Notes: generated by a model not told the origin, from the sequence alone. A stretch of DNA of 64,000 bases from Candidatus Bipolaricaulota bacterium (GCA_028277345.1 JANQGM010000040.1:124001-188000); one strand, 5' to 3'; counted from the stretch's first letter, positions 45,701 through 54,821 are shown. Numbers and translations: made by a program.

Positions 45701-46286
45701 CGATCCATTTACTCACTTTCTGTATATCCAACCAGGTCAAGTATTTCGGACTCCCCTTCTCGCGCGACGGGTTACGCAACAGATAACTGGGATGAAACAT
45801 CGGGAAAAGCAAGATGCCCCCACGCCACGAGTAGAAACTGCCATGTGACTTCGTGATTCCGGGGATATCCGGCATCAGCCACTGCGTTGACGTATTCCCC
45901 AGCGTCACGATCAGCGCCGGCTTGATGAAGGCAATCTGCGATTCGAGGTACGGAAAGCACGCTTCCATCTCCGCTCGATTCGGCACGCGGTTTCCGGGAG
46001 GCCGGCACTTCACGATATTGCCAATGTAGACCGTCTCTCGCGCAATGTTGACGGAGGCCAGCACGTCATCCAGCTTCTGTCCCGCCGGGCCGACGAACGG
46101 TCGGCCGGTTTGATCTTCGACTTCCCCAGGACCTTCGCCGATCAATAGCACATCGGCGTCGGGGTTCCCTTCGCCGAACACCACATTCGAACGCGTTTCG
46201 GCAAGCGGGCACTGAGTGCAGGAAAGCACACGCGGCCGAAGCGCATCGAGTGACACCTGTGCAGCGGATTGTTGGGCGTCCTGCAT
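45672..46286 (-). CDS. udg: Uracil-DNA glycosylase, type 4 (Fe-S)
   Basis: A 204-aa repair enzyme removing uracil from DNA. Fe-S ligands are Cys23, Cys26, Cys94 and Cys110, and the catalytic motif is GEGPGEVEDQTGRPFVGPAGQ-like, where most type-4 enzymes have GEAPG. The second motif HPSYLLRNP is intact. ATG 46286 follows AAAGGAAA; the longer frame reaches into the tRNA-Gly upstream. Type-4 enzymes are common in thermophiles and deep-branching bacteria. Confidence 0.93.
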   Translation of the reverse strand: MQDAQQSAAQVSLDALRPRVLSCTQCPLAETRSNVVFGEGNPDADVLLIGEGPGEVEDQTGRPFVGPAGQKLDDVLASVNIARETVYIGNIVKCRPPGNRVPNRAEMEACFPYLESQIAFIKPALIVTLGNTSTQWLMPDIPGITKSHGSFYSWRGGILLFPMFHPSYLLRNPSREKGSPKYLTWLDIQKVSKWIDEYRRAKDA

Positions 46287-46334
46287 ATCGTTTCCTTTAC
46301 GGGAAAACCGAGACAACCGACGTTTCGAACCAAA

Positions 46335-46406
46335 AGCGGGCAACGGGATTCGAACCCGCGACCCTCAGCTTGGGAAGCTGATGCTCTACCACTGAGCTAT
46401 GCCCGC
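46335..46406 (-). tRNA. tRNA-Gly (anticodon CCC)
   Basis: Minus-strand cloverleaf of 72 nt. The acceptor GCGGGCA pairs with TGCCCGC, the D-arm is AGCTCAGTGGTAGAGC, the anticodon loop TTCCCAA lies in a TCAGC/GCTGA stem, and the T-arm contains GTTCGAATC. The discriminator is U73, as expected for bacterial tRNA-Gly. The 3' CCA is not encoded. Confidence 0.97.
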
Positions 46407-46444
46407 AACACCTGCATTATACCCGCAGATGGAGTTCGTCAACA

Positions 46445-47623
46445 TCAGACGCGAAGCGCTTCAAGCGCTGACATTGTCTTGCCCCTCAAAAGCGCGAGGC
46501 AAGCGCCACCCCCTGTTGAGATATATGAGGCCTGATCTGCAAAGCCGAATCGCTCCATCGCTTCGCCGGTTTCTCCGCCTCCGATGACGCTGTAGGCGTC
46601 TCCCCGGGCAATCACAGCCCCGATGCACCGCGTTCCTTCAGAAAAAGCCGGGAACTCATAGGCGCCCATCGGTCCTGTCCACACGATGGTTTTCGCCTCG
46701 GTGATGCGTTGGCCAAAGGCCTCGACCGTCTGGGGCCCAATATCGAACCCGTGCCATCCTGCCGGGATTTCGTTGACAGGGTAGATTTCGGCGTCACCCT
46801 CGTTCGAAAGCTCGGGTGCCGCGACCACATCGATGGGGAGGTAAATGGCCGTCCCCTCACGTTCCGCGATTCGGCGGATTTCTTGAACCTCGTCCAGCAC
46901 CTTGTGATCGACCACCGAGGCGCCGACGTCGATGCCCAGCGCATGCAGGAACGTCATGGCCACGCCGCCGCCGATCATGATTTCATCGACCTGCGCGGCC
47001 AGATCGTGCAAAGGCCCCAGCTTGCTCTGTGCCTTCTTCCCTCCCACGATGGCTGCATAAGGGCGATCCGGAGAAGCGATTAGCGGGGTTAGCGCGTCGA
47101 TTTCCTTTTGAACGAGGAAGCCGGCGTAGGCCGGCAGATGATCGGCAACACCGACGGTCGATGCATGGGCGCGATGCATTGTCGCAAAGGCATCGTTCAC
47201 AAACAGGTCGGCGAGATCGGCCAATTGATGGGTAAACGCCGGTTCGTTGGTTGTCTCCTCGCGATAGAACCGCAGGTTCTCTAGAAGAAGAACATCGCCA
47301 GGGGCGCTCGCCGCGATGGCTTCGGCGACCGACACGCCAATACAGTCATCAAGCTTCCGTACTGGAGCGCCCAATAACCCAGATAGGACGTCGGCCACAG
47401 GATCGAGCCGGAGTGCGTCAACGACCCGCCCTTCCGGACGTCCCAAATGCGACATGACGACCGATATGGCGCCCTGTTCTCGTAGCCATCGGAGGGTGGG
47501 CAGCGATGCCTGGATTCGCCGATCGTCAAGTACGCGACCATCGTTCAGCGGCACGTTGTAATCCACTCGAACCAGCACGGTTCGCTTTGCAACCTCTGCA
47601 TCCTGCAGTTTCCGGAGTTCCAC
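46445..47623 (-). CDS. pgk: Phosphoglycerate kinase
   Basis: A 392-aa glycolytic/gluconeogenic enzyme (1,3-bisphosphoglycerate + ADP to 3-phosphoglycerate + ATP). Motifs: VLVRVDYNVPLNDGRVLDDRRI, SHLGRPEGR, and the nucleotide-binding GGGETGEAMERFG with VSTGGG-like ISTGGGACLALLRG. I prefer the GTG at 47623, 6 nt after GGAGG; the in-frame ATG at 47650 gives an N-terminus longer than usual. It shares a palindromic -10 box with the divergent gene at 47703. Confidence 0.95.
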   Translation of the reverse strand: MELRKLQDAEVAKRTVLVRVDYNVPLNDGRVLDDRRIQASLPTLRWLREQGAISVVMSHLGRPEGRVVDALRLDPVADVLSGLLGAPVRKLDDCIGVSVAEAIAASAPGDVLLLENLRFYREETTNEPAFTHQLADLADLFVNDAFATMHRAHASTVGVADHLPAYAGFLVQKEIDALTPLIASPDRPYAAIVGGKKAQSKLGPLHDLAAQVDEIMIGGGVAMTFLHALGIDVGASVVDHKVLDEVQEIRRIAEREGTAIYLPIDVVAAPELSNEGDAEIYPVNEIPAGWHGFDIGPQTVEAFGQRITEAKTIVWTGPMGAYEFPAFSEGTRCIGAVIARGDAYSVIGGGETGEAMERFGFADQASYISTGGGACLALLRGKTMSALEALRV

Positions 47624-47665
47624 CACGAGCCTCCAATCTCCCTGTCCCATTCGCTGAAAACTCTA

Positions 47666-47694
47666 TTGAATGCCCATCTGAAGGGGATTATAAT
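47666..47694 (+). promoter_or_regulatory. Promoter of the LolA-like gene, leaderless
   Basis: TTGAAT (47666-47671), 17-bp spacer, TATAAT (47689-47694), then 8 nt to ATG 47703, with no Shine-Dalgarno. Confidence 0.75.
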
Positions 47695-47714
47695 GCTCCT
47701 CGATGAACAGTCAA
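47687..47714 (-). promoter_or_regulatory. Promoter of pgk, overlapping the opposite promoter
   Basis: Minus-strand TTGACT (47714-47709), 16-bp spacer, TATAAT (47692-47687). The -10 lies in the palindrome ATTATAAT (47687-47694), which also provides the -10 of the plus-strand gene. The -35 overlaps the first codons of the plus-strand gene. Confidence 0.65.
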
Positions 47715-48635
47715 ACTGGGGTTCTTCTTGCTATCGGCGCCTTTGTTGCGCTCATTGTCACGGTTGCGGCCGTGGACCAGTATCTCTTGGATGAGCATCC
47801 GCCAACTGAGGTCGACGGCCTCATGTGGCGTGTCGAGAACGCGTTCAACCGAATCCAAGACCTTGAGGCAACGCTTCAGGTCACAAGCGAATATCAACCG
47901 GCTGAGAACGTACGAATGAAGGTTCGCTATATCAAGGGACCGCCTTCGTTGCTTTCCATGCGATACGTTCCGCCCCAAGATGCCGATGAGGAGCTGTTCA
48001 TCGCCGCCGTGCGAGATGAGACCTTCACGGTTCAGAACGATCAGCTCTTTCACTACTTGCCAAGCGAGGACATTGTGGTCAGCAAGCGTTGGCCGGGGCT
48101 TCCTCTCGTTGCCGTTGGATTGGGAATCTTCGATGTCGGTCAAATCCGTGCCGATTGGCTGGCCGGCAAGACGGACGTTCGCATTCTTCAAAATATCGCC
48201 GGCTTTTCTGGGTTCTCATTTGCATCACACATGACGGGATTCGACTCCTTCAGCGAGCCTCCCCTTGAAACAGAAAACGTATTCTCAGGACTTGGATTTC
48301 CGTCTCAAGCCTACTCGCTTTGCCTTTCCCTTTGCCCGGATGACGCCGAAGAACATCCCATGCTTTCATTGCGAATCGCTCAAACCATTGAACCGGAAAG
48401 TCAGGGAACGCTGCCCAGCAGCTACATTCTTGAGGTTCGCAATGCGTCGACCGCCAATCTCGTTCGGATGGTTTGGATTGACCGCGATACCTATCTCATT
48501 CAGAAGGTCATCGTGTTTGAGAACGGCCAGCGGAGCGCGACATTGCTTGTCCAGCTTCTAACCGTCGACCAAGGATTAACCGAATCCGAGGTTATCCCAC
48601 CCCCGCAAATCGGCGTCGAAAACGTCCGTGGTTAA
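47703..48635 (+). CDS. LolA/outer-membrane-lipoprotein-sorting-like protein with N-terminal anchor
   Basis: A 310-aa protein. The N-terminus has one hydrophobic segment (VLLAIGAFVALIVTVAAV) without a lipobox, then a domain whose pattern (helix with MWRVENAFNRIQDLEATLQVTSEYQ, then strands VRMKVRYIKGPPSLLSMRY, ELFIAAVRDETFTVQNDQLFHYLP) resembles the LolA/MucB half-barrel that holds a lipid. It is longer than LolA itself. Expression starts from a strong leaderless promoter. It is convergent with the DUF151 gene; the two stop codons overlap by 4 nt. Lipid carriage is inferred from fold pattern only. Confidence 0.6.
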   Translation: MNSQTGVLLAIGAFVALIVTVAAVDQYLLDEHPPTEVDGLMWRVENAFNRIQDLEATLQVTSEYQPAENVRMKVRYIKGPPSLLSMRYVPPQDADEELFIAAVRDETFTVQNDQLFHYLPSEDIVVSKRWPGLPLVAVGLGIFDVGQIRADWLAGKTDVRILQNIAGFSGFSFASHMTGFDSFSEPPLETENVFSGLGFPSQAYSLCLSLCPDDAEEHPMLSLRIAQTIEPESQGTLPSSYILEVRNASTANLVRMVWIDRDTYLIQKVIVFENGQRSATLLVQLLTVDQGLTESEVIPPPQIGVENVRG

Positions 48636-49147
48636 GCGTCCTCGGAATCGTGTTCGCGCTCGGTGACTTCTTCCCGCCAGCGTCGAAACTCGCCGAGGTT
48701 GAGATCGTCCTCTACGAATTCGTGGAACTCATCTTCCTCAGCAAAGGGAGACTCAATCGCTTCTGAATCGAAAACCTCATCGGCAACGAAAATCTGACAC
48801 CCCGATCGAAGCGAAAGCGCAAGAGAATCGGAGGGACGCGCATCGAATTCCATCACATCGCCATGTGAATCGCGGACGTAGACCGACGCGAAGTACACGC
48901 TGTCCTGATAGTCCTTAATGATGACTTTATCAATCTTGGCGTCCAGGTTTTCGACCATTTCCTTCATCAGAACGTGCGTCAATGGGCGGGGAAAATCCTC
49001 GCTCTGGAGACCAAAGGCAATCGAAATCGCTTCGGAATCGCCAATCCAAATCGGCAGAGCCTTTCTGGAATCTCGGTCCTTCAGCAATACCACTGGCGAG
49101 TTGTTCGAGGGGTCGACAAGTAACGCTTTGATGACGACTTCACGCAT
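48632..49147 (-). CDS. Bifunctional nuclease-family protein (DUF151)
   Basis: A 171-aa protein of the DUF151 family, whose characterised members have DNase/RNase activity in vitro. The core is VLLKDRDSRKALPIWIGDSEAISIAFGLQ, followed by the acidic C-terminal tail usual in the family. AAGGAG lies 6 nt before the ATG. It is divergent from glmS and convergent with the LolA-like gene. In vivo function is not settled. Confidence 0.9.
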   Translation of the reverse strand: MREVVIKALLVDPSNNSPVVLLKDRDSRKALPIWIGDSEAISIAFGLQSEDFPRPLTHVLMKEMVENLDAKIDKVIIKDYQDSVYFASVYVRDSHGDVMEFDARPSDSLALSLRSGCQIFVADEVFDSEAIESPFAEEDEFHEFVEDDLNLGEFRRWREEVTEREHDSEDA

Positions 49148-49188
49148 GCCATGCTCCTTAGATTCGATCTACCAATGAATGACGTTGA

Positions 49189-49217
49189 AGTATAGCCTCT
49201 TGTGCACTCATCGGCAA
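49189..49217 (-). promoter_or_regulatory. Promoter of the DUF151 gene
   Basis: Minus-strand TTGCCG (49217-49212), 17-bp spacer, TATACT (49194-49189). Confidence 0.65.
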
Positions 49218-49229
49218 TTGCCGCTTGCA

Positions 49230-49258
49230 TTGGCGCGTTTTGCACAATCGGCTACACT
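49230..49258 (+). promoter_or_regulatory. Promoter of glmS
   Basis: TTGGCG (49230-49235), 17-bp spacer, TACACT (49253-49258), then AGGAGG (49271-49276), 6 nt before GTG 49283. There is no room for a glmS ribozyme. Confidence 0.6.
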
Positions 49259-49282
49259 TCCCGAAGATTGAGGAGGTTACTT

Positions 49283-51100
49283 GTGTGTGGAATCATCGGA
49301 ACCATCGGGAACGATCCCGTCGTCCCCTACCTTCTGGAGGGACTATCGCGCTTGGAATACCGAGGCTATGACTCAGCCGGTATCGCCGTTATTGCCACTG
49401 CCAATGCCGAGCTCCTCCGGGTTCGCCGCGCAGGTAAGGTCAAGGATCTTAGAACCTCGGTTGCCTCGCGAGACCTATCGGCGACCATCGGGATCGGTCA
49501 CACGCGGTGGGCCACACATGGCGCACCCACGGAAGCCAATGCGCACCCTCATTTCGATTGCCATGAATCCATCGCCATCATTCACAATGGCATCATCGAA
49601 AACTACCTCGCCCTCCGCGAGGAACTCCTCTCCGAAGGCCATGCGTTCCAGTCAGAGACCGACACCGAAATCCTCGCGCACCTGATTGAGAAGTATTTCG
49701 AGGGTGACTTGCTCTCCGCCGTTTCAAAGGCTGTACAGAGAGCCGAAGGCGCCTTCGCCCTTGCCGTTTTGTGCCGCCACACGCCGGATCGAATCGTCAC
49801 TGCACGCCGCGGCAGCCCCCTTGTTATCGGGCAATCCGATGCTGCAACCTATGTCGCGTCCGATATTCCCGCGCTGCTCGGCAAAGCGGAGTCGGTCATG
49901 TTTCTGGCTGATGACGAGTTGGCCGAACTCACCCAACATACGGTCCGCATCGTCGATTTTGAGGGCCACGATGTTCAACGCACCCCGCATCGCGTGCAGG
50001 CCGATCAGGTATCGATCCAGAAGAGCGGATACAAGCACTTCATGCTCAAGGAAATTCACGAGCAAGACCGGTCGGTTGGCGAAACCATTCGAGAGAAGAC
50101 GCACGGCGGAACGCTGGATCACGCCATTCTCAGCGTACCCCTCGCGCCGTACGACCACATCTACCTCATCTCGTGCGGCACCGCCTACCACGCCAGTCTC
50201 GCCGCCGAGTACCTGTGGGAGCAATCATTGAACGTTCCCATTCAAGCGATGATTGCGTCAGAGTTCCGAATGAGGAACCCCCATCTCTCCGAGCGCTCGC
50301 TCGTGATCGCCGTGTCCCAATCCGGAGAAACCATTGACACGCTGATGGCGCTTCGCCGCGCCAAGGAGTCGGGCGCGCAAGTCGTCGCCCTCGTGAACAA
50401 CGAGCAGTCAACCATCGACCGGGAAGCCGATGGCTCAGTCTATACACGCGCGGGAATTGAGATCGGCGTCGCTGCGACAAAGACGTTTACCGCTCAAATC
50501 GCCGCGTTGGGACTTCTCGGTCTTCACCTGGGCCAAGACACCCTTCCTGCGCATGAACTCGATGAGGAGCTCAATCGACTGGACCTGCTCCCGGGCCGCG
50601 TCACCGAATGCCTGCAGCAAGAGGCCGCCATCCGTGCGATTGCGGAGAAGATCCACCACGCATCGGATGTCCTCTTTCTCGCACGCGGCGATCTCTACCC
50701 CATCGCCTTGGAGGGCGCACTGAAGCTCAAGGAAATCTCGTACATCCATGCCGAGGGGTATCCGGCCGGCGAAATGAAGCATGGCCCCATCGCGCTCATC
50801 GATGAGGCAACACCCGTTGTCTTCTTGTTGTCGAAGGACGTTGCCTTTGAGAAAGTGCTCTCCAATATGGAAGAGGTCAAGGCACGCAACGGGAAGGTTC
50901 TCGCGGTCACGGATGCGCCAGAGGATCCCGCCATTACCCGCTTGGCCGACCACATTCTTCCCGTTCCACACGTCGGCGGCATATCCCGGCCGATCTTATT
51001 CACGATTCCGCTGCAGCTCCTCGCCTATCACACGGCCGTTTGGCGCGGAACCGATGTCGACCAACCCCGAAATCTTGCCAAGACAGTGACTGTCGAATAG
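49283..51100 (+). CDS. glmS: Glutamine-fructose-6-phosphate aminotransferase
   Basis: A 605-aa enzyme making glucosamine-6-phosphate, the first committed step of amino-sugar and peptidoglycan synthesis. The catalytic Cys follows the start (MCGIIGTIG), which fixes GTG 49283 after AGGAGG and rules out the longer frame from 49202. The glutaminase domain (HTRWATHGAPTEANAHPH, HNGIIENY) and two SIS domains (SQSGETIDTL, EVGVAATKTFTAQ-like) are complete. It ends DQPRNLAKTVTVE. Monocistronic, convergent with pfkA. Confidence 0.97.
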   Translation: MCGIIGTIGNDPVVPYLLEGLSRLEYRGYDSAGIAVIATANAELLRVRRAGKVKDLRTSVASRDLSATIGIGHTRWATHGAPTEANAHPHFDCHESIAIIHNGIIENYLALREELLSEGHAFQSETDTEILAHLIEKYFEGDLLSAVSKAVQRAEGAFALAVLCRHTPDRIVTARRGSPLVIGQSDAATYVASDIPALLGKAESVMFLADDELAELTQHTVRIVDFEGHDVQRTPHRVQADQVSIQKSGYKHFMLKEIHEQDRSVGETIREKTHGGTLDHAILSVPLAPYDHIYLISCGTAYHASLAAEYLWEQSLNVPIQAMIASEFRMRNPHLSERSLVIAVSQSGETIDTLMALRRAKESGAQVVALVNNEQSTIDREADGSVYTRAGIEIGVAATKTFTAQIAALGLLGLHLGQDTLPAHELDEELNRLDLLPGRVTECLQQEAAIRAIAEKIHHASDVLFLARGDLYPIALEGALKLKEISYIHAEGYPAGEMKHGPIALIDEATPVVFLLSKDVAFEKVLSNMEEVKARNGKVLAVTDAPEDPAITRLADHILPVPHVGGISRPILFTIPLQLLAYHTAVWRGTDVDQPRNLAKTVTVE

Positions 51101-51110
51101 CCGTCGGCGG

Positions 51111-52100
51111 CTAGTGGGCGACCGTGTCGGCGAGATCCAGGATCGCTTGATCGACGTTCTCGCAGGGTGCGTCAAGCGTGGAGAACGGACGCGGAACGAT
51201 ACCACATCCGTCGTAGCTCAGCATTACCGCTGGATCGTTCTCAAGGAATGCGCTGACAGAAGCGCGCCCGAAGCGACTGGCCAAGATCCGGTCGAAGGCG
51301 GTGGGCGATCCCCCTCGCTGCAGGTGCCCGAGAATCGTCAGCCGTGTTTCAACCAGGCCGAGCTCGCTCAGGCGGGTGGCGATCGCTCGCGCCGGAGAGA
51401 CCGAGGCCATCGTCGAGCCCTTCGGCGAAAACCCTTCGGCGACAACGATGATGGAATGGCGCTTCCCCAGGTCCAAACCCCGCTTGACGATGTCGGCGAC
51501 TCGATCGAGAGAAACAGGATGCTCGGGCAGTAGAATGATCTCAGCTCCACCGGCAAGCCCGCCCATCAGAGCGATGTAGCCTGATTTTCTGCCCATCACT
51601 TCAACGACGAACGCGCGCTCGTGGGCAACCGCCGTATCGCGAAGGCGATTCAGGCAATCGACCACCGTGTTTAGCGCGCTGTCGACGCCGATGGCCATGC
51701 GCGAGCCGGGGATATCGTTGTCGATCGAGGCGGGCATCCCAACGGTCGGCACGCCCTGCTCGTTAAGCCACTGCGCGCCACGCAACGACCCGTTGCCCCC
51801 GATGACAATGAGCCCATCAATCGAGTGTTGCTGGAGCGTCGCCAGCGCCCTCTGCTGACCGGAGGACTCCATGAACTCGGGAGATCGCGCACTGCGTAGC
51901 ATGGTGCCGCCGCGCTCAATGATGCCGCCGACGGCTCGATTATCGAGCGGAAGAACGTCCCCCTCGATCAACCCCGCATAACCACGGGCAATTCCCAGCA
52001 TCGTGAATCCGGCATCCGTTCCGCAGCGCACCGTGGCGCGAATCGCGGCGTTCATTCCCGGCGCATCGCCGCCGCTGGTCAAGACTCCGATTCTTGGCAT
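51111..52100 (-). CDS. pfkA: 6-phosphofructokinase
   Basis: A 329-aa glycolytic kinase. ATP-type signatures are present: GVLTSGGDAPGMNAAIR, Gly104 rather than the Asp of pyrophosphate enzymes, and PASIDNDI with the catalytic base Asp127 where PPi enzymes carry PKTIDND. The notable change is GGNGS at 101-105: Asn103 replaces the Asp103 of E. coli PfkA that helps bind Mg-ATP. EVMGRKSGYIAL is otherwise standard. It lies 9 nt downstream of the YtcJ-like amidohydrolase on the same strand. Confidence 0.93.
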   Translation of the reverse strand: MPRIGVLTSGGDAPGMNAAIRATVRCGTDAGFTMLGIARGYAGLIEGDVLPLDNRAVGGIIERGGTMLRSARSPEFMESSGQQRALATLQQHSIDGLIVIGGNGSLRGAQWLNEQGVPTVGMPASIDNDIPGSRMAIGVDSALNTVVDCLNRLRDTAVAHERAFVVEVMGRKSGYIALMGGLAGGAEIILLPEHPVSLDRVADIVKRGLDLGKRHSIIVVAEGFSPKGSTMASVSPARAIATRLSELGLVETRLTILGHLQRGGSPTAFDRILASRFGRASVSAFLENDPAVMLSYDGCGIVPRPFSTLDAPCENVDQAILDLADTVAH

Positions 52101-52109
52101 GTGCGTCGC

Positions 52110-53642
52110 CTACTCCCTTCCCTCAGTTCGGGTTTCACCGTTCGTATAGACAATCTCTCCATCAACAACGGTCATCATCACCGTGCGTTCGGCAATCGCC
52201 GCCGGGTGCTCCAACGGATGCTCGTCCAAGACGACGAGATCGGCCTTCATTCCGGGTGCCAATCGCCCCGTTTCCGTCTCGCTGAATCCGAAGTAAGCGC
52301 CGCCCTCGGTATAGCGCGCGAGGGCTTCTTCCAGCGTCAGCCGCTGCTCAGGATAGGCTCCCTGGGTCGCTCCATGGAGTCCGTACAACGGGGACGGCGG
52401 CATGCCGTCCGATCCAAAGGCCAGCGGGATCTCCAGATCGTGAATGAGCCGGAGCGGGTTGCTCAACTGGTCCCTCTTCGTACCAAGCCGGTCGACATAC
52501 AGGCTGTCGGACCCCGACCAATTAGCCGTGAAGTTCGGCTGCATGCTCAGATGCAGGCCTGCCGACTTCACTCGCTCAAGCTGGGGCCGCTGGGGCAACT
52601 CGAAATGCTCGATGCGGTGGCGCAACGAGGCATCCGTCCCCAATGCCTCGTGCACGCCGATCACCTGCTCGATGGCGCGATCGCCGATCGCGTGAATGAT
52701 CGTTTGCCAGCCCGATCGATCCGCTTTCTGAACCCACTGGCAAAGCGTCTCCGTCTCATGATTGAGTTCCCCCAAGCCTCCGGAAAGGAAGGGCTCCGAA
52801 ACCGCCGCATTGGCGGCGCCGATGGATCCATCGGCGAAAATCTTGATCCCTCCGAACCGTAGCCACGGATCCCCATAGCCTGTCTTCAGCCCAACAGCGC
52901 TGAGCTTCTCGAAGGAGGCCACCTCCGGACAGATCGTGATGCGTAGCTTGCGATCCGACCGTTCCATCATCATCGCTTCGAAATGCTCGAGCCGGGACAT
53001 GGTATGAACGGAGGTGATGCCCAACCGATGGCAAAGTCCGGCGACCGCATCAAGCGCATCGGACATCGCGCGCCGATCCGGCTTCACGGTGTTGACGAGC
53101 GCGGACACGGCGCCTTCTCGCAACAAGCCACGCTTTCGATCGATGAGCGCATCCGGCGCCGCCGCAGGAATGCGCTCCATGCCCTTTCGATTGACGGTCA
53201 ACAGATGGCCATCCAGCCGGATCGCCATCAACGGCGCGTGCGGAGAGATTCGATCCAATTCCTCCATCGTCAAATAGGCTCGATCCACCCACGTCGATTC
53301 ATCCCATCCATAACCGACGACCCACTCTCCATCTCGAGCCGTCGCGGCTTGCGCAAGGATCTCAAGGACCTCAGCCCGCGACCGATTGGCCAAGTCGATG
53401 CGCCAGCCGCTCTCAACCAACCCGGTATGGATAAGATGGATGTGGGCATCGATAAACCCGGGAAGCAAACAGCCACCATTCAGATCGATCAGATGGCCGT
53501 CCAAGAGTCCCGCGCGCAACTCGTCGTATCGTCCAATCGAGCGGATTCGATCCCGCTCGACAAGGAGCGCGTTCGCCTGTGGGTACCCGTAAATATCTCC
53601 GTTATAGAACAGCGTCGTTTGAAGGTCGCTCATCTGTGTCAT
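52110..53642 (-). CDS. YtcJ-like amidohydrolase
   Basis: A 510-aa amidohydrolase-3-family protein. Metal-ligand motifs are GFIDAHIHLIHTG near the N-terminus, HAIGDRAIEQV and HRIEHFELP in the middle, and FGSDGMPPSPLYGLHGA near the end. YtcJ-like enzymes hydrolyse N-acyl or aromatic amides, and the substrate is not predictable. ATG 53642 is chosen because AGGA precedes it and it starts 28 nt after the stop of the PKD lipoprotein gene; the longer frame would overlap that gene. Confidence 0.82.
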   Translation of the reverse strand: MTQMSDLQTTLFYNGDIYGYPQANALLVERDRIRSIGRYDELRAGLLDGHLIDLNGGCLLPGFIDAHIHLIHTGLVESGWRIDLANRSRAEVLEILAQAATARDGEWVVGYGWDESTWVDRAYLTMEELDRISPHAPLMAIRLDGHLLTVNRKGMERIPAAAPDALIDRKRGLLREGAVSALVNTVKPDRRAMSDALDAVAGLCHRLGITSVHTMSRLEHFEAMMMERSDRKLRITICPEVASFEKLSAVGLKTGYGDPWLRFGGIKIFADGSIGAANAAVSEPFLSGGLGELNHETETLCQWVQKADRSGWQTIIHAIGDRAIEQVIGVHEALGTDASLRHRIEHFELPQRPQLERVKSAGLHLSMQPNFTANWSGSDSLYVDRLGTKRDQLSNPLRLIHDLEIPLAFGSDGMPPSPLYGLHGATQGAYPEQRLTLEEALARYTEGGAYFGFSETETGRLAPGMKADLVVLDEHPLEHPAAIAERTVMMTVVDGEIVYTNGETRTEGRE

Positions 53643-53670
53643 TTCACGCCATCCTTTTCTTCCGGGGCTT

Positions 53671-54735
53671 CTACCGTTGTATGGCCAATCCGGACAGAGC
53701 CGCTCCCGGACCTCCGGGAACAAAAACGCCGGTTCGTTGGCCGGTCTCTGGATTGACTTGTGTGATCCGATGCCGATGGCGCTCGACAACCCAAAAGAAG
53801 CCGTCGTACCACTCCAATCCGGACACCGGACGCAGATCCTCAGAGATCGATATACTTTCGGCTTGAATCTCCAGCTGCGTTCCGGAGAAGAGCCCGACAG
53901 AGGGGACGATCGTCAGTTGGTACAGGATCATCGACGTCTCCTCAAGCACCCAAATCGAACCGGATTCCGCCGGACCTTCCGCCCACGCCATGCCTGTCGG
54001 CGCATACAAGAACACGGCATCCAGATGATGAGGCGCCGCTTGAAAGTAGCTGGCTCCATAGCTATTGAGAACCCCGCCCGACCCCGCATCCAGTTCGTAG
54101 ATTTTCCGGCTCATCCGATCGACATGCCAGAGCACGGAGGGAAGCTGAGGCGCGAGGGCGAGTCCGCCCGGGCTCTGCGCCGGCGCCGAGCGTTCGGCGA
54201 GGACCTCGCCGGTTTCCGGATCAAGTTCAAACAGCCGTTGGAATCCACCGCCCATGCACACAACATGGAGCGACCAAACCTCCCCTCGCTTGGATAGCGC
54301 CAAGCCTCTCGGTTGAGGTGCGGGGGAGGCGATCGTATGTAGAAGCTGACCGTCAGGGCTTAACTTGTAAATCACGCCAAGATTCTCGTCCGCGGTCCAG
54401 AAGGCGGGCGCGACCTCAACGATCTCCACGACGCGGTCGATCGACCCATCGACGCCACGCACCGTTAGCGCGATCTCGTACGACCCGGCATGGTGATAGG
54501 TGTAGGCGCCGGCTGAGCTAACGCTCTCGCCACCATCGCCAAATGACCAATGCACCGAATCAACGCCACCCCTAGCATCCGATGCGCTTGCATCGTAGGT
54601 CACGCGAAACGGAACGACGCCGCTTCGGTCGGATACGCGTAGCACAGCCGTCGTCGGGTTGAGCCACGCACATCCGGCGATCCCAACGGCAAGCAGGATG
54701 GCAAGCCCAAGTCCTATTAGACTCCGGATTTTCAA
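53671..54735 (-). CDS. PKD-domain lipoprotein with beta-propeller-like C-terminus
   Basis: A 354-aa exported protein. TTG 54735 follows AAAGGAG by 8 nt and gives a clean lipoprotein signal: a basic start, LIGLGLAILLAVGI and the lipobox IAGC with Cys22. A PKD domain follows (VPFRVTYDASASDARGGVDSVHWSFGDGG). Then come repeated strand motifs ending in turns such as LSPDGQLLHTI, LDPETGEVLAERS, LDAGSGGVLNSY and VNPETGQRTG, as in NHL/Kelch-type propellers. It is probably a cell-surface protein with a binding or sensing role. A longer frame from 55005 has no support. It is followed by the YtcJ-like gene. Confidence 0.7.
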   Translation of the reverse strand: MKIRSLIGLGLAILLAVGIAGCAWLNPTTAVLRVSDRSGVVPFRVTYDASASDARGGVDSVHWSFGDGGESVSSAGAYTYHHAGSYEIALTVRGVDGSIDRVVEIVEVAPAFWTADENLGVIYKLSPDGQLLHTIASPAPQPRGLALSKRGEVWSLHVVCMGGGFQRLFELDPETGEVLAERSAPAQSPGGLALAPQLPSVLWHVDRMSRKIYELDAGSGGVLNSYGASYFQAAPHHLDAVFLYAPTGMAWAEGPAESGSIWVLEETSMILYQLTIVPSVGLFSGTQLEIQAESISISEDLRPVSGLEWYDGFFWVVERHRHRITQVNPETGQRTGVFVPGGPGAALSGLAIQR

Positions 54736-54821
54736 GGCACGTTCTCCTTTCTTCCCCCGCACTGCCGCATTGTACTTCATCCCCATCGGGCCAAGAAAAG
54801 CGCCCATCGAGTTTTGCATGT

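Noticed and set aside
49148-49282. Possible glmS ribozyme upstream of glmS
   Set aside because: Only 135 bp are available, filled by two divergent promoters and a ribosome-binding site; no ribozyme core is seen.
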